Assembly (NCBI GenBank): GCA_041396685.1 | Contig: JAWKYD010000015.1 | Span: forward strand, 62,001 to 126,000 | Reading direction: 5' to 3' | DNA from: JAUIAI01 sp041396685 | Lineage (GTDB): Bacteria; Pseudomonadota; Gammaproteobacteria; Burkholderiales; Burkholderiaceae_E | Length of the DNA: 64,000 bases | Shown here: piece by piece, positions 34,399 to 43,221 of the stretch | Layout of the letters: each line of letters starts with the position of its first letter | How positions within the stretch are numbered: position 1 is the stretch's first letter | The notes under the pieces: model-generated | The model's input: only the letters and a program-made list of their open reading frames with translations | What the model was told of the DNA's origin: nothing | Databases searched by the model: none | Made by a program: the position numbers and the translations under genes

Positions 34399-35406
34399 CT
34401 ATTTCGAGGTGCGCTTGACGAACTCTTCGATGCCCGGCACGCCGATCTCGCGGTAGTAGCGCAGCGCGCCCGGATGCAGCGGCGCGGCGAAGCCGTTGAG
34501 CACCGTTTCCTTGGACACGCGCCCAAAGGCGGGATGCACACCCTTGAGTTTGTCGAGGTTCTCGAACACGGCCTTGGTCATCCGGTAAACGAGGTCGTCG
34601 GGCACTTTCTTGAGAATCACCAGGCCGTTCGACAATCCGAAGCTGGGCGTGGCCGCGTCGACACCTTGATAGGTCTTGGCCGGGATGTCGACGCGGAAGT
34701 ATGGCGGATTGGCCGCCTGATGCTTGGTGAACACCGGATCCGGAATCGGCAGCAAACGGATCGGGCGTTCCGCGGTCAGTTTCTTGACCGGCGGCAACGG
34801 ATAGCTGCCGTTCCAGATCGCCACATCGAGATTGCCGTCACCGAGCATCGAGGTCATGTTGCCAAGTCGCACGCGGAAAGGCTTGAAATCCGTGTCCGGC
34901 GCCAGACCGATGGTTTCCATCAGTGCGTCGGCATCGAGCATCGAGGTGCCGCCCGGCTGTCCCATGCCGACCCGCTTGCCCTTCAGATCCGCAAGCGATT
35001 TCACCGGACTGTCGGCAAGCGTGACCACGTGCATGACCACCGGCACGATCGCCATCCAGCTCAGGATCTGCCCCTTCTCGCCATCCTTGAAATTGCCGGT
35101 GGCCGCATAGGCCTGGTAGGCCGACAACGAGGTCGCCATCGATGCTTCGAGTTCGCCTCGCTGCAACAGCTTGACGTTGACCACGTAGCCCTTGGTTTCT
35201 TCTGCCGTGACGCGAACGCCTTCGACATTGCGATTGATGACGTCGGCGATACCGGCTGCCCAGGTGTAGGCGGTGCAACCCACCGGGCAGGAGCCAACCG
35301 AGATATTGACGTCGGCCGCTTGCGCTGCGCTGACCGAGGACATGGCCATCACCGCGGCCACCAACAGCTTGCGGCGTTGTCGCATGAGAAAGTTGTCGTG
35401 CTTCAT
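34399..35406 (-). CDS. TAXI-family TRAP transporter solute-binding protein
   Basis: 335 aa periplasmic protein with a Sec signal peptide (basic 'RQRRK' then a hydrophobic stretch ending 'SAAQA'). The mature part matches the TAXI family: an early glycine/cysteine-rich substrate loop ('SVGSCPVGCTAYTWAAG'), 'LKGKRVGMGQPGG', and a helical C-terminus 'VPGIEEFVKR'. A strong Shine-Dalgarno (AAGGAGG) precedes ATG 35406. TAXI proteins work with fused TRAP permeases, and one is encoded 83 bp upstream. Context suggests the ligand is a small sulfate ester or its parent, but TAXI ligands known so far are mostly dicarboxylates and amino acids. Confidence 0.9.
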   Translation of the reverse strand: MKHDNFLMRQRRKLLVAAVMAMSSVSAAQAADVNISVGSCPVGCTAYTWAAGIADVINRNVEGVRVTAEETKGYVVNVKLLQRGELEASMATSLSAYQAYAATGNFKDGEKGQILSWMAIVPVVMHVVTLADSPVKSLADLKGKRVGMGQPGGTSMLDADALMETIGLAPDTDFKPFRVRLGNMTSMLGDGNLDVAIWNGSYPLPPVKKLTAERPIRLLPIPDPVFTKHQAANPPYFRVDIPAKTYQGVDAATPSFGLSNGLVILKKVPDDLVYRMTKAVFENLDKLKGVHPAFGRVSKETVLNGFAAPLHPGALRYYREIGVPGIEEFVKRTSK

Positions 35407-35489
35407 GTCTGCCTCCTTGTCGGGCCATGAATGGCCACTATCTGAATATCCGCGCGGCTCATTCGGCCGCACCTACCCTGCCCACAGAT

Positions 35490-37427
35490 CTATCCGTGCC
35501 GCCGCTCCAGGGTCTCGGCCACGACCGCGGCGCGATCGCGCTGCAGCCACAGCAGGACGGCCAGCAGCGCGAAACCGGCCAGATCGGTTTTCCAGGTTGC
35601 ATTGATCAGTAGAACGGCGACGCCCAGATAGGCGACACGTTCGATGATCGTCAGACGGCGCCGCACCCAGCCCTGCAACGCGGCTGCCAATGCCAGGCCG
35701 CCGACGATCGCCGTCAGGCCAGCCAGGATGGTCATCGTTGCCGACACGCCCACGCCGAGCATCGCCGGGTTATAGGCGAAAAAGAACGGCACGACGAATG
35801 CGGCCGCGCCAAAGCGGCAGGCCATGAGGGCGATGCCGACGGGATTTTCGTTGGCGATGCCGGCCGCCGCATAGGCGGCCAGTGCGACCGGTGGCGTGAT
35901 CGAGGACAGCATCGCCGCGTAGAACACGAACAGATGCGCGGCCAGCAGATTGACACCCAGCTCGACCAGGGCCGGTGCGACCAGCGTCGCCACCAGGATG
36001 TACGCAGCAGCGGTCGGCAAGCCCATGCCGAGCACCAGCGACGCCACCATCGTGAGGATCAGCGCCACCAGCAGACTGCCGCCGGACAACGTGACCACCA
36101 GCGAGGAGAACTTCAGGCCGAGACCGGTCAGGGTGATGATTCCGATGATGATGCCGGCGGCCGCGCAGGCCGTCGCCACCGGGATGATCGCCTCGGCCGC
36201 GGCCACCGCCGCGCTGACGATGCGGGTCGGTGTCAGCCAGTCTGCTCGCCGCACGAAGCTGAGCACGAAGGCCGCCACGATCGCCCAGAACGAGGCATAC
36301 ATGACCGAGTAGCCATCGACCAAGAACCACACGAAGACGACCATCGACAGCAGCAGGTGGCCACCATGCAGCAGGGCCTTGCGCACCGATGGCAGGTCGT
36401 CGCGCTCGAGCACGCTGATGTCGTGCTTGAGCGCCTCGAAGTGCACGACCGCGAACAACACCGCGTAGTACACCAGGGCCGGCGCCAGCGCGGCCGCGGC
36501 GATGTCGAGGTAGTCGATCTCGGTGATGTCGGCCATCAGGAATGCGGCCGCGCCCATGACGGGCGGCATCAACTGACCGCCCGTCGATGCCACGGCTTCG
36601 ACGGCGCCGGCCGTGCGGGCGTCATAGCCGTTTCGGCGCATCAAGGGAATCGATATGGTCCCCGTGGTCAGCACATTGGCGACCGCGGTGCCCGAGATCA
36701 TGCCCATCAGGCTGGAGCCGACCACTGCCGCCTTCGCCGGGCCGCCACGGGCGCCGCCGGTGAGCCCGGTCGCGATGTCCATCAGTGTGCGACTCGCGCC
36801 GGTGACCTCGAGCACCGCGCCGAACACGACGATCAGGATCACGAAGGTGGCCGATACCCCAAGCGGTGTGCCGAAGATGCCGCTGCCGCCGAGGTAGAGC
36901 TGCGCAACGATGCGCTCGACCGAGTAGCCACGGTGACCGGCCAGACCCGGCAGCAGGTCGCCGAAGTAGCCGTAGGCGAGAAAGACCAGTGCCAGGATCA
37001 CGATGGCCGGGCCGATCGTCCGGCGGGTGGCCTCCAGCAGCACCACGACTGCCACGATTCCGAAGGCGAACTCCAGTCCGGTGAGCTCGCCAAAGCGGGC
37101 GGCGATCTCGTCGTGGAAAACGACGTGGTAACCCATGGTCACGATTGCCGCGATCAGCAACAGCAGTGCGACTGCGCGACGCAGTGGCGTCCGATTCGAG
37201 TGGGGTGCGAACAACGCGACCCCGAACACCAGGGCCAGCACCAACCCCAGGTGCAGCGGCCGCTGGATCATGTCCGAGAGCACGCCGAAGTAGGCCGTGT
37301 AGAGGGAGAAGGCGATCAGAAGCAACGAGATGCCGGCCGACCAGGCTTGGACGGGCGATGATCCGCCGGCGCGAGGGGGTGATTGGTCACCGACTGTCGC
37401 TGCGGGCGGGCGCGGTGTCTCAGTCAT
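35490..37427 (-). CDS. TRAP transporter fused (DctQM-type) permease
   Basis: 645 aa integral membrane protein with roughly 16-18 hydrophobic segments, the size of TAXI-associated permeases where the small and large TRAP subunits are fused. 'LMGMISGTAVANVLTTGTISIPLM' region residues and 'GMGLPTAAAYILVA' are DctM family landmarks (each listed here in part). It should import solute driven by a sodium gradient. Its ATG lies 8 bp inside the ROK gene end, implying cotranscription with the regulator; the binding protein follows. Confidence 0.92.
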   Translation of the reverse strand: MTETPRPPAATVGDQSPPRAGGSSPVQAWSAGISLLLIAFSLYTAYFGVLSDMIQRPLHLGLVLALVFGVALFAPHSNRTPLRRAVALLLLIAAIVTMGYHVVFHDEIAARFGELTGLEFAFGIVAVVVLLEATRRTIGPAIVILALVFLAYGYFGDLLPGLAGHRGYSVERIVAQLYLGGSGIFGTPLGVSATFVILIVVFGAVLEVTGASRTLMDIATGLTGGARGGPAKAAVVGSSLMGMISGTAVANVLTTGTISIPLMRRNGYDARTAGAVEAVASTGGQLMPPVMGAAAFLMADITEIDYLDIAAAALAPALVYYAVLFAVVHFEALKHDISVLERDDLPSVRKALLHGGHLLLSMVVFVWFLVDGYSVMYASFWAIVAAFVLSFVRRADWLTPTRIVSAAVAAAEAIIPVATACAAAGIIIGIITLTGLGLKFSSLVVTLSGGSLLVALILTMVASLVLGMGLPTAAAYILVATLVAPALVELGVNLLAAHLFVFYAAMLSSITPPVALAAYAAAGIANENPVGIALMACRFGAAAFVVPFFFAYNPAMLGVGVSATMTILAGLTAIVGGLALAAALQGWVRRRLTIIERVAYLGVAVLLINATWKTDLAGFALLAVLLWLQRDRAAVVAETLERRHG

Positions 37428-38694
37428 CGTCGTGGACCATGTGGCGGCGCTCGACTGCCGGCTCGTCGCGCAAGGCGTGCAGCGCCAGCGTCGGCGACAG
37501 CACGTGATCGAGCAGGCCGATCAGCGCGGCGGAACGCCCCGCCAGCATTGCGCCCCGGTTCGTCTTGAGAGCCAGGTCGGCACCGGCGCCGCCACCCCGT
37601 TGAAGGCCTCGCAGCACACCGCGGAAATAGCTGTCGTTGCGTGCCAGCGAGCCGGCGAGGATCACGACGTCGGGATCGAAGGCGAGATCGACATAGGTCA
37701 GGCCGCGCGCCAGCGCGACGCCGGCCTCTCCGAGCAGACGGCGACGGCGAGCGGCCTGGGTGCCGTCCGCCGCAGGTGACTCGATCAGGCCGTGAATCGC
37801 GCGAGCATATTCCTGCACGCGCGCCGGCGAGTAGACCGACCCGACTCCGGTCTGCAGACGCGCCAGTACCGACCAGCCAGAGGCCAGGCAATTCAGACAG
37901 TCGGACTGACCGCACGAGCAGATCAACCTCGTCGGCCGAATCGGGAAATGACCGATGCGGCCGGCGTGAAAACCGGCACCGCGCATCAATGTGCCGTCGA
38001 ACCACACGCTGAGACCCAGCGTCGTCGCGGCATGGACCAGCACGACCGCGCGCGCCTGTGCGGCGCAACCGCAGAAGGTCTCGGCTCGAAGCAAGGCATC
38101 GGCCACCCGCTCGAGCGAAACCGGCAGACCCAGGCGGCCGGCGACGCGAGCACGCAGATCGAACGCACGCCAACCGAGATAGCCACCACCGAGCACCGCT
38201 CCGCGTGACGGGTCGACATTCACGGCGACGCTGAAGCCCACGCCGGCGACCCTTGCCGCATCGAGTCCGAGCTCACCGATCAAGGCGCGCACGGCGTCGC
38301 AGGCGCGGTCGACCGCATGTTCACCATCGGCGAGATCGTCGATCTCGATCTGCCGTGACGCGACCAACGCGCCCCGCAGATCGACGATCGCGACCTCCTG
38401 CGCGTAGGCGCTCAACAGCGCCCCGGCCGCGTACGCGCCGTCGGCCCGAAGCTCGAGCGAGGAGGCCGGCCGGCCCCGGCCCTGCGGCAGTGCACCACCG
38501 CTCGACTCGCGAACGAGCCCGGCGGCCTCGAGCTCGCGGACGATGCGGCCGATGGCCATTTGCGACAGGCCGAGCCTGTCGGCGAGATCGCCGCGCGAGA
38601 TGCCGGGTTCGCCGAACACGCGGCGCAACGCTAGGCTGCGATGCACACGTCGCAGCGAGCTCGGCGTTCCCAAGGCAGATGAATTATTAACCAT
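37420..38694 (-). CDS. ROK-family transcriptional regulator
   Basis: 424 aa. N-terminal winged helix-turn-helix (about 25-80; 'GDLADRLGLSQMAIGRIV'), then a ROK (sugar-kinase-like) sensory domain. The zinc site of ROK proteins is kept as a cysteine-rich 'CSCGQSDCLNC' after 'GRIGHF'. The ATP-binding part is degenerate, as in non-kinase regulators such as NagC and Mlc. ROK regulators normally answer to sugars or their phosphates, so a carbohydrate-like sulfate ester is a possible effector. It heads the leftward TRAP/sulfatase unit and diverges from the acyl-CoA synthetase gene. Confidence 0.9.
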   Translation of the reverse strand: MVNNSSALGTPSSLRRVHRSLALRRVFGEPGISRGDLADRLGLSQMAIGRIVRELEAAGLVRESSGGALPQGRGRPASSLELRADGAYAAGALLSAYAQEVAIVDLRGALVASRQIEIDDLADGEHAVDRACDAVRALIGELGLDAARVAGVGFSVAVNVDPSRGAVLGGGYLGWRAFDLRARVAGRLGLPVSLERVADALLRAETFCGCAAQARAVVLVHAATTLGLSVWFDGTLMRGAGFHAGRIGHFPIRPTRLICSCGQSDCLNCLASGWSVLARLQTGVGSVYSPARVQEYARAIHGLIESPAADGTQAARRRRLLGEAGVALARGLTYVDLAFDPDVVILAGSLARNDSYFRGVLRGLQRGGGAGADLALKTNRGAMLAGRSAALIGLLDHVLSPTLALHALRDEPAVERRHMVHDDD

Positions 38695-38838
38695 CGGTTG
38701 TTATATACGCGCGGCGTCATCTGCTGTCAACACGCGCTTCATTTCAGCAATCGTCGCCGCGCGGCAAGGCGCGGCCCCGTCGAAACCGCGTTCCACGCGC
38801 GCGGCTATGATTGGAACGAATCCTTGGGAGACACGGCC

Positions 38839-40413
38839 ATGCCCGATCAACGACTCTGGCGCCACACACTCGGTGATTTGTTGCGCCGCACCGCCGCCCG
38901 CCTGCCGGACAAGGCGGCGATCGTCTGTGGCGACCACCACTGGAGCTACGCCGAGTTCGATGCGATCTGCAATCGGTTGGCCAACGGGCTGGCAGGCGCC
39001 GGCGTGCAAACCGGCGAGCGTGTCGCGGTACTGTCGCGCAACTCGCACGCGTTTGCTGCTCTGCGCTTCGCCCTCGCCAGGCTCGGTGCCGTGTTGGTGC
39101 CCATCAACTTCATGCTCAACGCCCAGGAGATCGCCTACATCCTGGGGCACTCCGGCGCCACGCGGCTGGCGGTCGGCCCCGACATGGTCGAACTCGGTCG
39201 CGCCGCCGGCGCTCTGGCAGACGATGTCCGGGAGCTGATCTGGCTGCCGGGAGAGCAGGCGGCGCAGGCGCCGGATGGCATGCGTGACTTCGATTCGCTG
39301 CTCGTCGACGACGAGCGAGAGCCGATGGTCGCCGTCGAAGGCGCGAGCCTTCTGCAGATCATCTACACCAGTGGCACGGAATCGTTGCCCAAGGGCGCGA
39401 TGCTCACGCACGAATCCGTGCTCTGGCAGTACACGAGCTGCATCGTCGAAGGCGAGATCGACGAAGGCGATCGCATGTTGCATGCGTTGCCGCTCTACCA
39501 CTGCGCGCAGCTGGACGTCTTCCTCGGGCCGGCCGTCTACGTCGGCGCCACCAGTGTGATCACCGGCGCGCCCACGCCCGAGAACATTCTCGGCCTGATT
39601 GCCCGCCACGGGCTGAATTCCTTCTTTGCGCCGCCATCGGTTTGGATCGCCTTGATGCGCTCGCCAATATGGGAGAAGACCGAGCTCGGCGGGCTGAACA
39701 AGGGCTATTACGGCGCCTCCATCATGCCGGTGCCCGTGCTGCTCGAGCTTGCCGAGCGCCTGCCGGCGTTGCGACTGTGGAACTTCTATGGTCAGACCGA
39801 GATCGCGCCGCTCGCCACCGTGCTCAAGCCGCACGAACAACTGACCCGCGCGGGCTCGGCCGGGCGCGCGGCGCTCAATGTCGAGACTCGCGTGGTGGAC
39901 GCGGCGATGCGTGATGTCGCACCGGGCGAGATCGGCGAAATCGTGCATCGCTCGCCGCAACTGCTGCAAGGCTATTTCCACGACGACGAGCGCACGGCGG
40001 CCGCCTTCGAAGGCGACTGGTTTCACAGCGGCGATCTGGCCGTGCGCGATGCCGACGGCTACATCACCGTCGTCGATCGCAAGAAAGACATGATCAAGAC
40101 TGGCGGTGAGAATGTCGCCAGCCGCGAGGTGGAGGAAGCGATCTACCGCTACGAGGCGGTTTCCGAGGTCGCCGTCATCGGCCTCGCGCATCCGTACTGG
40201 ATCGAGGCGGTCACCGCGATCGTCGTGCCCAAGCCCGACGGCGGCTTCACCGACGAGGCCCTACTTGCACATTGTCGCGAGGCGCTTGCGCACTACAAGG
40301 TTCCGAAACGCGTGATCGTCACCGACTCTCTTCCCAAGAATCCGAGCGGCAAGCTGCTAAAACGCGAATTGCGCGAGCTGTACAAGAACCTGTACGACAA
40401 CGGCGAAAGTTAA
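38839..40413 (+). CDS. Acyl-CoA synthetase (AMP-forming)
   Basis: 524 aa ANL-superfamily ligase that activates a carboxylic acid to its CoA ester through an acyl-adenylate. The AMP-binding loop reads 'YTSGTESLPKGAMLTH', slightly altered from the usual TSGTTGxPKG; 'YGQTEIAPLA', 'HSGDLAVRDADGYI' and 'DRKKDMIKTGGENV' are present, and the catalytic lysine lies in 'NPSGKLLKREL'. ATG 38839 after 'gggagac' is chosen over the longer frame to 38698. It is divergent from the ROK gene (144 bp), so it may share its control. Fatty acid or aryl acid substrate not decided. Confidence 0.9.
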   Translation: MPDQRLWRHTLGDLLRRTAARLPDKAAIVCGDHHWSYAEFDAICNRLANGLAGAGVQTGERVAVLSRNSHAFAALRFALARLGAVLVPINFMLNAQEIAYILGHSGATRLAVGPDMVELGRAAGALADDVRELIWLPGEQAAQAPDGMRDFDSLLVDDEREPMVAVEGASLLQIIYTSGTESLPKGAMLTHESVLWQYTSCIVEGEIDEGDRMLHALPLYHCAQLDVFLGPAVYVGATSVITGAPTPENILGLIARHGLNSFFAPPSVWIALMRSPIWEKTELGGLNKGYYGASIMPVPVLLELAERLPALRLWNFYGQTEIAPLATVLKPHEQLTRAGSAGRAALNVETRVVDAAMRDVAPGEIGEIVHRSPQLLQGYFHDDERTAAAFEGDWFHSGDLAVRDADGYITVVDRKKDMIKTGGENVASREVEEAIYRYEAVSEVAVIGLAHPYWIEAVTAIVVPKPDGGFTDEALLAHCREALAHYKVPKRVIVTDSLPKNPSGKLLKRELRELYKNLYDNGES

Positions 40414-40511
40414 AGTGGTTGCGACGAATACGATGAACGTGCCGCTTCGGCATGCCCGAGCGGGGCCGCAGCAGGCAGGGCGCGCAAATGCCGCGCCGGG
40501 TCGTGGCGTGT

Positions 40512-42518
40512 TCAAACGCCGAAGCCGAGGCGAATGATCACCGCACGCGACGGCACATCGCTGGCGTCCAACGCGGTCAGCATGTAGTAACCAGGGGGCG
40601 CGAGCGCCGCGCGCGCAGGCAGTTCGACATCGAGCACTGCCCCGCGCTGCGTGAATGAAAGCGTCTGGCGACGTTGCCCGGAATCGAAACTGTGCGTCAC
40701 ATTGCCGAGACCGATCAGCGCAATTCTGCGGATCGTCGACGAGCCTGCGAGCGCGAGTTGCATGTGCGTTCCGTAGCCCGGTGTCAGCGTGCTCGCCGAC
40801 TCGAGCACCGGGCGCTTGGCCAGCCTGACCGCGCCCCCGGCATCGCGGGCGAACAACCCGGGTGGCACGAAGACCTCTGCATCCAGATTGAGCACCGGGC
40901 CGGGCACGCCACCGCCCGCGGTCAGCACGGTGCCATTGGGCAGCAGCAGCGCGGTCGAGTGATAGACGCGGATGCGGCTGGCAGCGGCGGTTTCACGCCA
41001 CGTGCCGGTGTCGGGATTCCAGATCTCGCCGTTGCGTACCGCATCGTCGCCGCCGTAGTTCGCATACCGGGTACCGCCGCTGACGAACACCTGGCCATCG
41101 GGCAGCACGGTCACGTTGTGCCACTGGCGAGGATGATGCATCGACGCGGTTTCGCGGATACTGGGCCGGGAGGGATCGCCGAAGTCGATGATCGTCGCCT
41201 GCTTGCTCGAGCTGGTCCGATAGGAGATCGTCGAATCGGCGGCACTGGTGTCACCATTGTGATAACCGTTGCCGCCCACCTGCAGGACCCGCCCGCGGTC
41301 GAACATCACGGCGGATGCCGTGACGCCGACGTTCGGTCGCGCCAGTTCATCGACCGGGCTCTTGAAGGTTCCGGTCACCTCGATACTGCCGGCGCCACTG
41401 TTGGCATCGGCGTCGAGCCGCCACAATGTCTGTGCCGACAGGCCGACGACGCTACCGTCCCCGGCGACCCAGGCACGCGGATACCAGTAGCGGTTGTAGT
41501 CCGGCCCGAACGCGTCGCGACTGGTGGCGCCGCTCAACTGGCGCCAACCGCTTTGCGGTGAATAGACCTCGGGGGTCATGGCGATCAGATCGCTGGACCC
41601 ATCTGCGTTCAGGTACGCCGAAGCATTGATATAGCCACCGTCGGCGTAGGCGGCGGAGCCACCCACCATCAGCGCACGGCCGTCGGCCAACGTGAGCATG
41701 GTTCCGTACCAGCGGCCCGCGGCCAGCGTTGCCGCGTTACTGCTGACCCGCGAATCCGGGTCCAGGATACTGGTGGCGCGTTCCGAGTTACCGCCCGCCA
41801 CCATGAGCCGGCCAGGTCCGATCCAAGCCGCCGACGCGCAAAAACTATCGACTCCTACCGCATTCGGGCTTTGCCAGTGGGCCTCGTCGCCCTGCCCCGC
41901 CACCGGATCCCAGATGTCGAAGATGCGACCGGCTTGGGCGGTGCCTCCCGTGGGCGACCCGAAGCTCACGACGCGACCATCGGGCAACAAGGCGGCGTGG
42001 ATCGCCACCAATGGCCACTGGCTCGGTGGCAGCCACATGCCGCGCTCGGGAGCGTCAGCCGCGGGGGTCAGCCCGTCGAGAATCGGGTCGGGCACCGTGG
42101 GCAGGCGGAAGGGGAAGGACGCCGGCGGCGTGAACGCCATGGCCGAAGCATCGGATTCCGGCGCGGTCCCCCCGGTCGAAGTCTGACCGGCTGTCAATTC
42201 CACCGACGAATCGCCGGCGGACTGTGATGACACGGCGCCGTTCGGTCTCTCGGCATTGGTGCCGTCGATCGGCAATGGCGTCACCGATGTCACCGCGAAC
42301 TGCGGCGCGTCTGTGCTGCTCGTGGCGGGCACCGCTTCGGACGATGCCGGCGCGACGCCCGCCGAAGCGGCCACGTTCGGCGGTTCGTTGATCTCGCTAT
42401 CGGCGCCGACGCGAACGTCCGCCGTGGTGCTCGAACCGCCGCCGCAAGCGGCCAGCAAAACCGCCGTCAGCAGACTTGCGACGGCCCGACCAATCGACCA
42501 GGGGCTGGAGATATTCAT
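40512..42518 (-). CDS. Lipoprotein copper-radical oxidase (galactose/glyoxal oxidase type)
   Basis: 668 aa. Lipobox 'LLAACG' makes Cys25 the lipid-anchored first mature residue. About 100 residues of Ser/Thr/Ala/Pro-rich linker precede a seven-bladed Kelch propeller and a C-terminal DUF1929 domain. All residues of the copper-radical site can be placed: Cys227 ('SFCAS') and Tyr271 ('RWYGTM') for the thioether-linked Cys-Tyr cofactor, Tyr519-His520 ('RVYHST') and His609 ('VTHSFD'). It should therefore oxidise a primary alcohol or aldehyde to give H2O2 at the outer or inner membrane surface. Diverges from a MarR-type gene. Confidence 0.85.
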   Translation of the reverse strand: MNISSPWSIGRAVASLLTAVLLAACGGGSSTTADVRVGADSEINEPPNVAASAGVAPASSEAVPATSSTDAPQFAVTSVTPLPIDGTNAERPNGAVSSQSAGDSSVELTAGQTSTGGTAPESDASAMAFTPPASFPFRLPTVPDPILDGLTPAADAPERGMWLPPSQWPLVAIHAALLPDGRVVSFGSPTGGTAQAGRIFDIWDPVAGQGDEAHWQSPNAVGVDSFCASAAWIGPGRLMVAGGNSERATSILDPDSRVSSNAATLAAGRWYGTMLTLADGRALMVGGSAAYADGGYINASAYLNADGSSDLIAMTPEVYSPQSGWRQLSGATSRDAFGPDYNRYWYPRAWVAGDGSVVGLSAQTLWRLDADANSGAGSIEVTGTFKSPVDELARPNVGVTASAVMFDRGRVLQVGGNGYHNGDTSAADSTISYRTSSSKQATIIDFGDPSRPSIRETASMHHPRQWHNVTVLPDGQVFVSGGTRYANYGGDDAVRNGEIWNPDTGTWRETAAASRIRVYHSTALLLPNGTVLTAGGGVPGPVLNLDAEVFVPPGLFARDAGGAVRLAKRPVLESASTLTPGYGTHMQLALAGSSTIRRIALIGLGNVTHSFDSGQRRQTLSFTQRGAVLDVELPARAALAPPGYYMLTALDASDVPSRAVIIRLGFGV

Positions 42519-42621
42519 GATCCTCCATCACTCATGATTCTCGGTACGGGAAAGCAGCATCACACCTTTGATTCTTGGGGCGACCCTCTTGTGAAACGCA
42601 TGTTACCTCAACATACAAGTG

Positions 42622-42651
42622 TGACAATGACAGATGTTTGTCATGATGTCA
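42622..42651. promoter_or_regulatory. Nested inverted repeat upstream of MarR gene
   Basis: ATGACA (42627-42632) and TGTCAT (42639-42644) form a perfect 6-bp inverted repeat with 6-bp spacer. Outer TGACA (42622-42626) and TGTCA (42647-42651) extend the symmetry imperfectly. It lies in the AT-rich 171-bp gap shared by the oxidase and the MarR gene, 38 bp before the MarR start. MarR proteins usually bind such 15-20 bp palindromes and repress themselves and a divergent neighbour, so this is a likely operator. Confidence 0.5.
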
Positions 42652-42689
42652 GGCGTTTGATAAAGTCTCGGTCGCAATGAGAGAGTTCT

Positions 42690-43214
42690 ATGGCCAAAGC
42701 CGACCAAGACCCCGGCGACAGGACCGCTTTCACGTCAATCGAGTTTCTGGCCGAGGCCACCGGCGGTCCGAGGATGCGGCTCGCCGCCAGCCTGCGCGAC
42801 TGCACGCATGTCCTGGGTACCCTGGTCGAAAACCGGCTGCGTGCCGAACCCGATGCGCTGCCGTACGCTTACCTGCGCATCCTCGATGCCCTCGAGCAAA
42901 GGCCTCGCTCGTCGGGCCGACAGCTCGCACGCGCCGTGGTCGTCACGCCGCAAACCGTCGCCGCCATCCTCAACCGGCTGGAGGCCGCGGCCTATGTGAG
43001 CCGCGCGCCTCACGAAGAGAACCGCCGCGCCGACCGTTGGTCGCTGACCGAGACAGGCGCATTGCGCTGCCGTGAGCTTCGCGATGCGGTCGAGCGCGGC
43101 CTGGCCGACGTCTTTCGAGGAGTGTCGCGCCGCGAAATCGCCGACATTGCCAAGGCGATGAATCAATTGGCCGACATCGTACTGCGCGCCGCTGAAAGGT
43201 CCGGCGCACTCTGA
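42690..43214 (+). CDS. MarR-family transcriptional regulator
   Basis: 174 aa. Helical N-terminus for dimerisation, winged HTH about residues 60-130 ('SGRQLARAVVVTPQTVAAILNRLE' region, with the wing 'ENRRADRWSLTETG'), and a C-terminal helix. The basic wing is typical of MarR. ATG 42690 follows 'GAGAG'. It diverges from the copper-radical oxidase over a gap containing an inverted repeat and so probably controls it, responding to a phenolic or oxidative signal; this is inference. It converges with the CorA-like gene 7 bp away. Confidence 0.88.
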   Translation: MAKADQDPGDRTAFTSIEFLAEATGGPRMRLAASLRDCTHVLGTLVENRLRAEPDALPYAYLRILDALEQRPRSSGRQLARAVVVTPQTVAAILNRLEAAAYVSRAPHEENRRADRWSLTETGALRCRELRDAVERGLADVFRGVSRREIADIAKAMNQLADIVLRAAERSGAL

Positions 43215-43221
43215 ATGCGCT

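Noticed and set aside
38689..38699. AACC-ATC-GGTT palindrome over the ROK start codon, considered as autoregulatory operator
   Set aside because: Only 4-bp arms and no further symmetry; too likely by chance.
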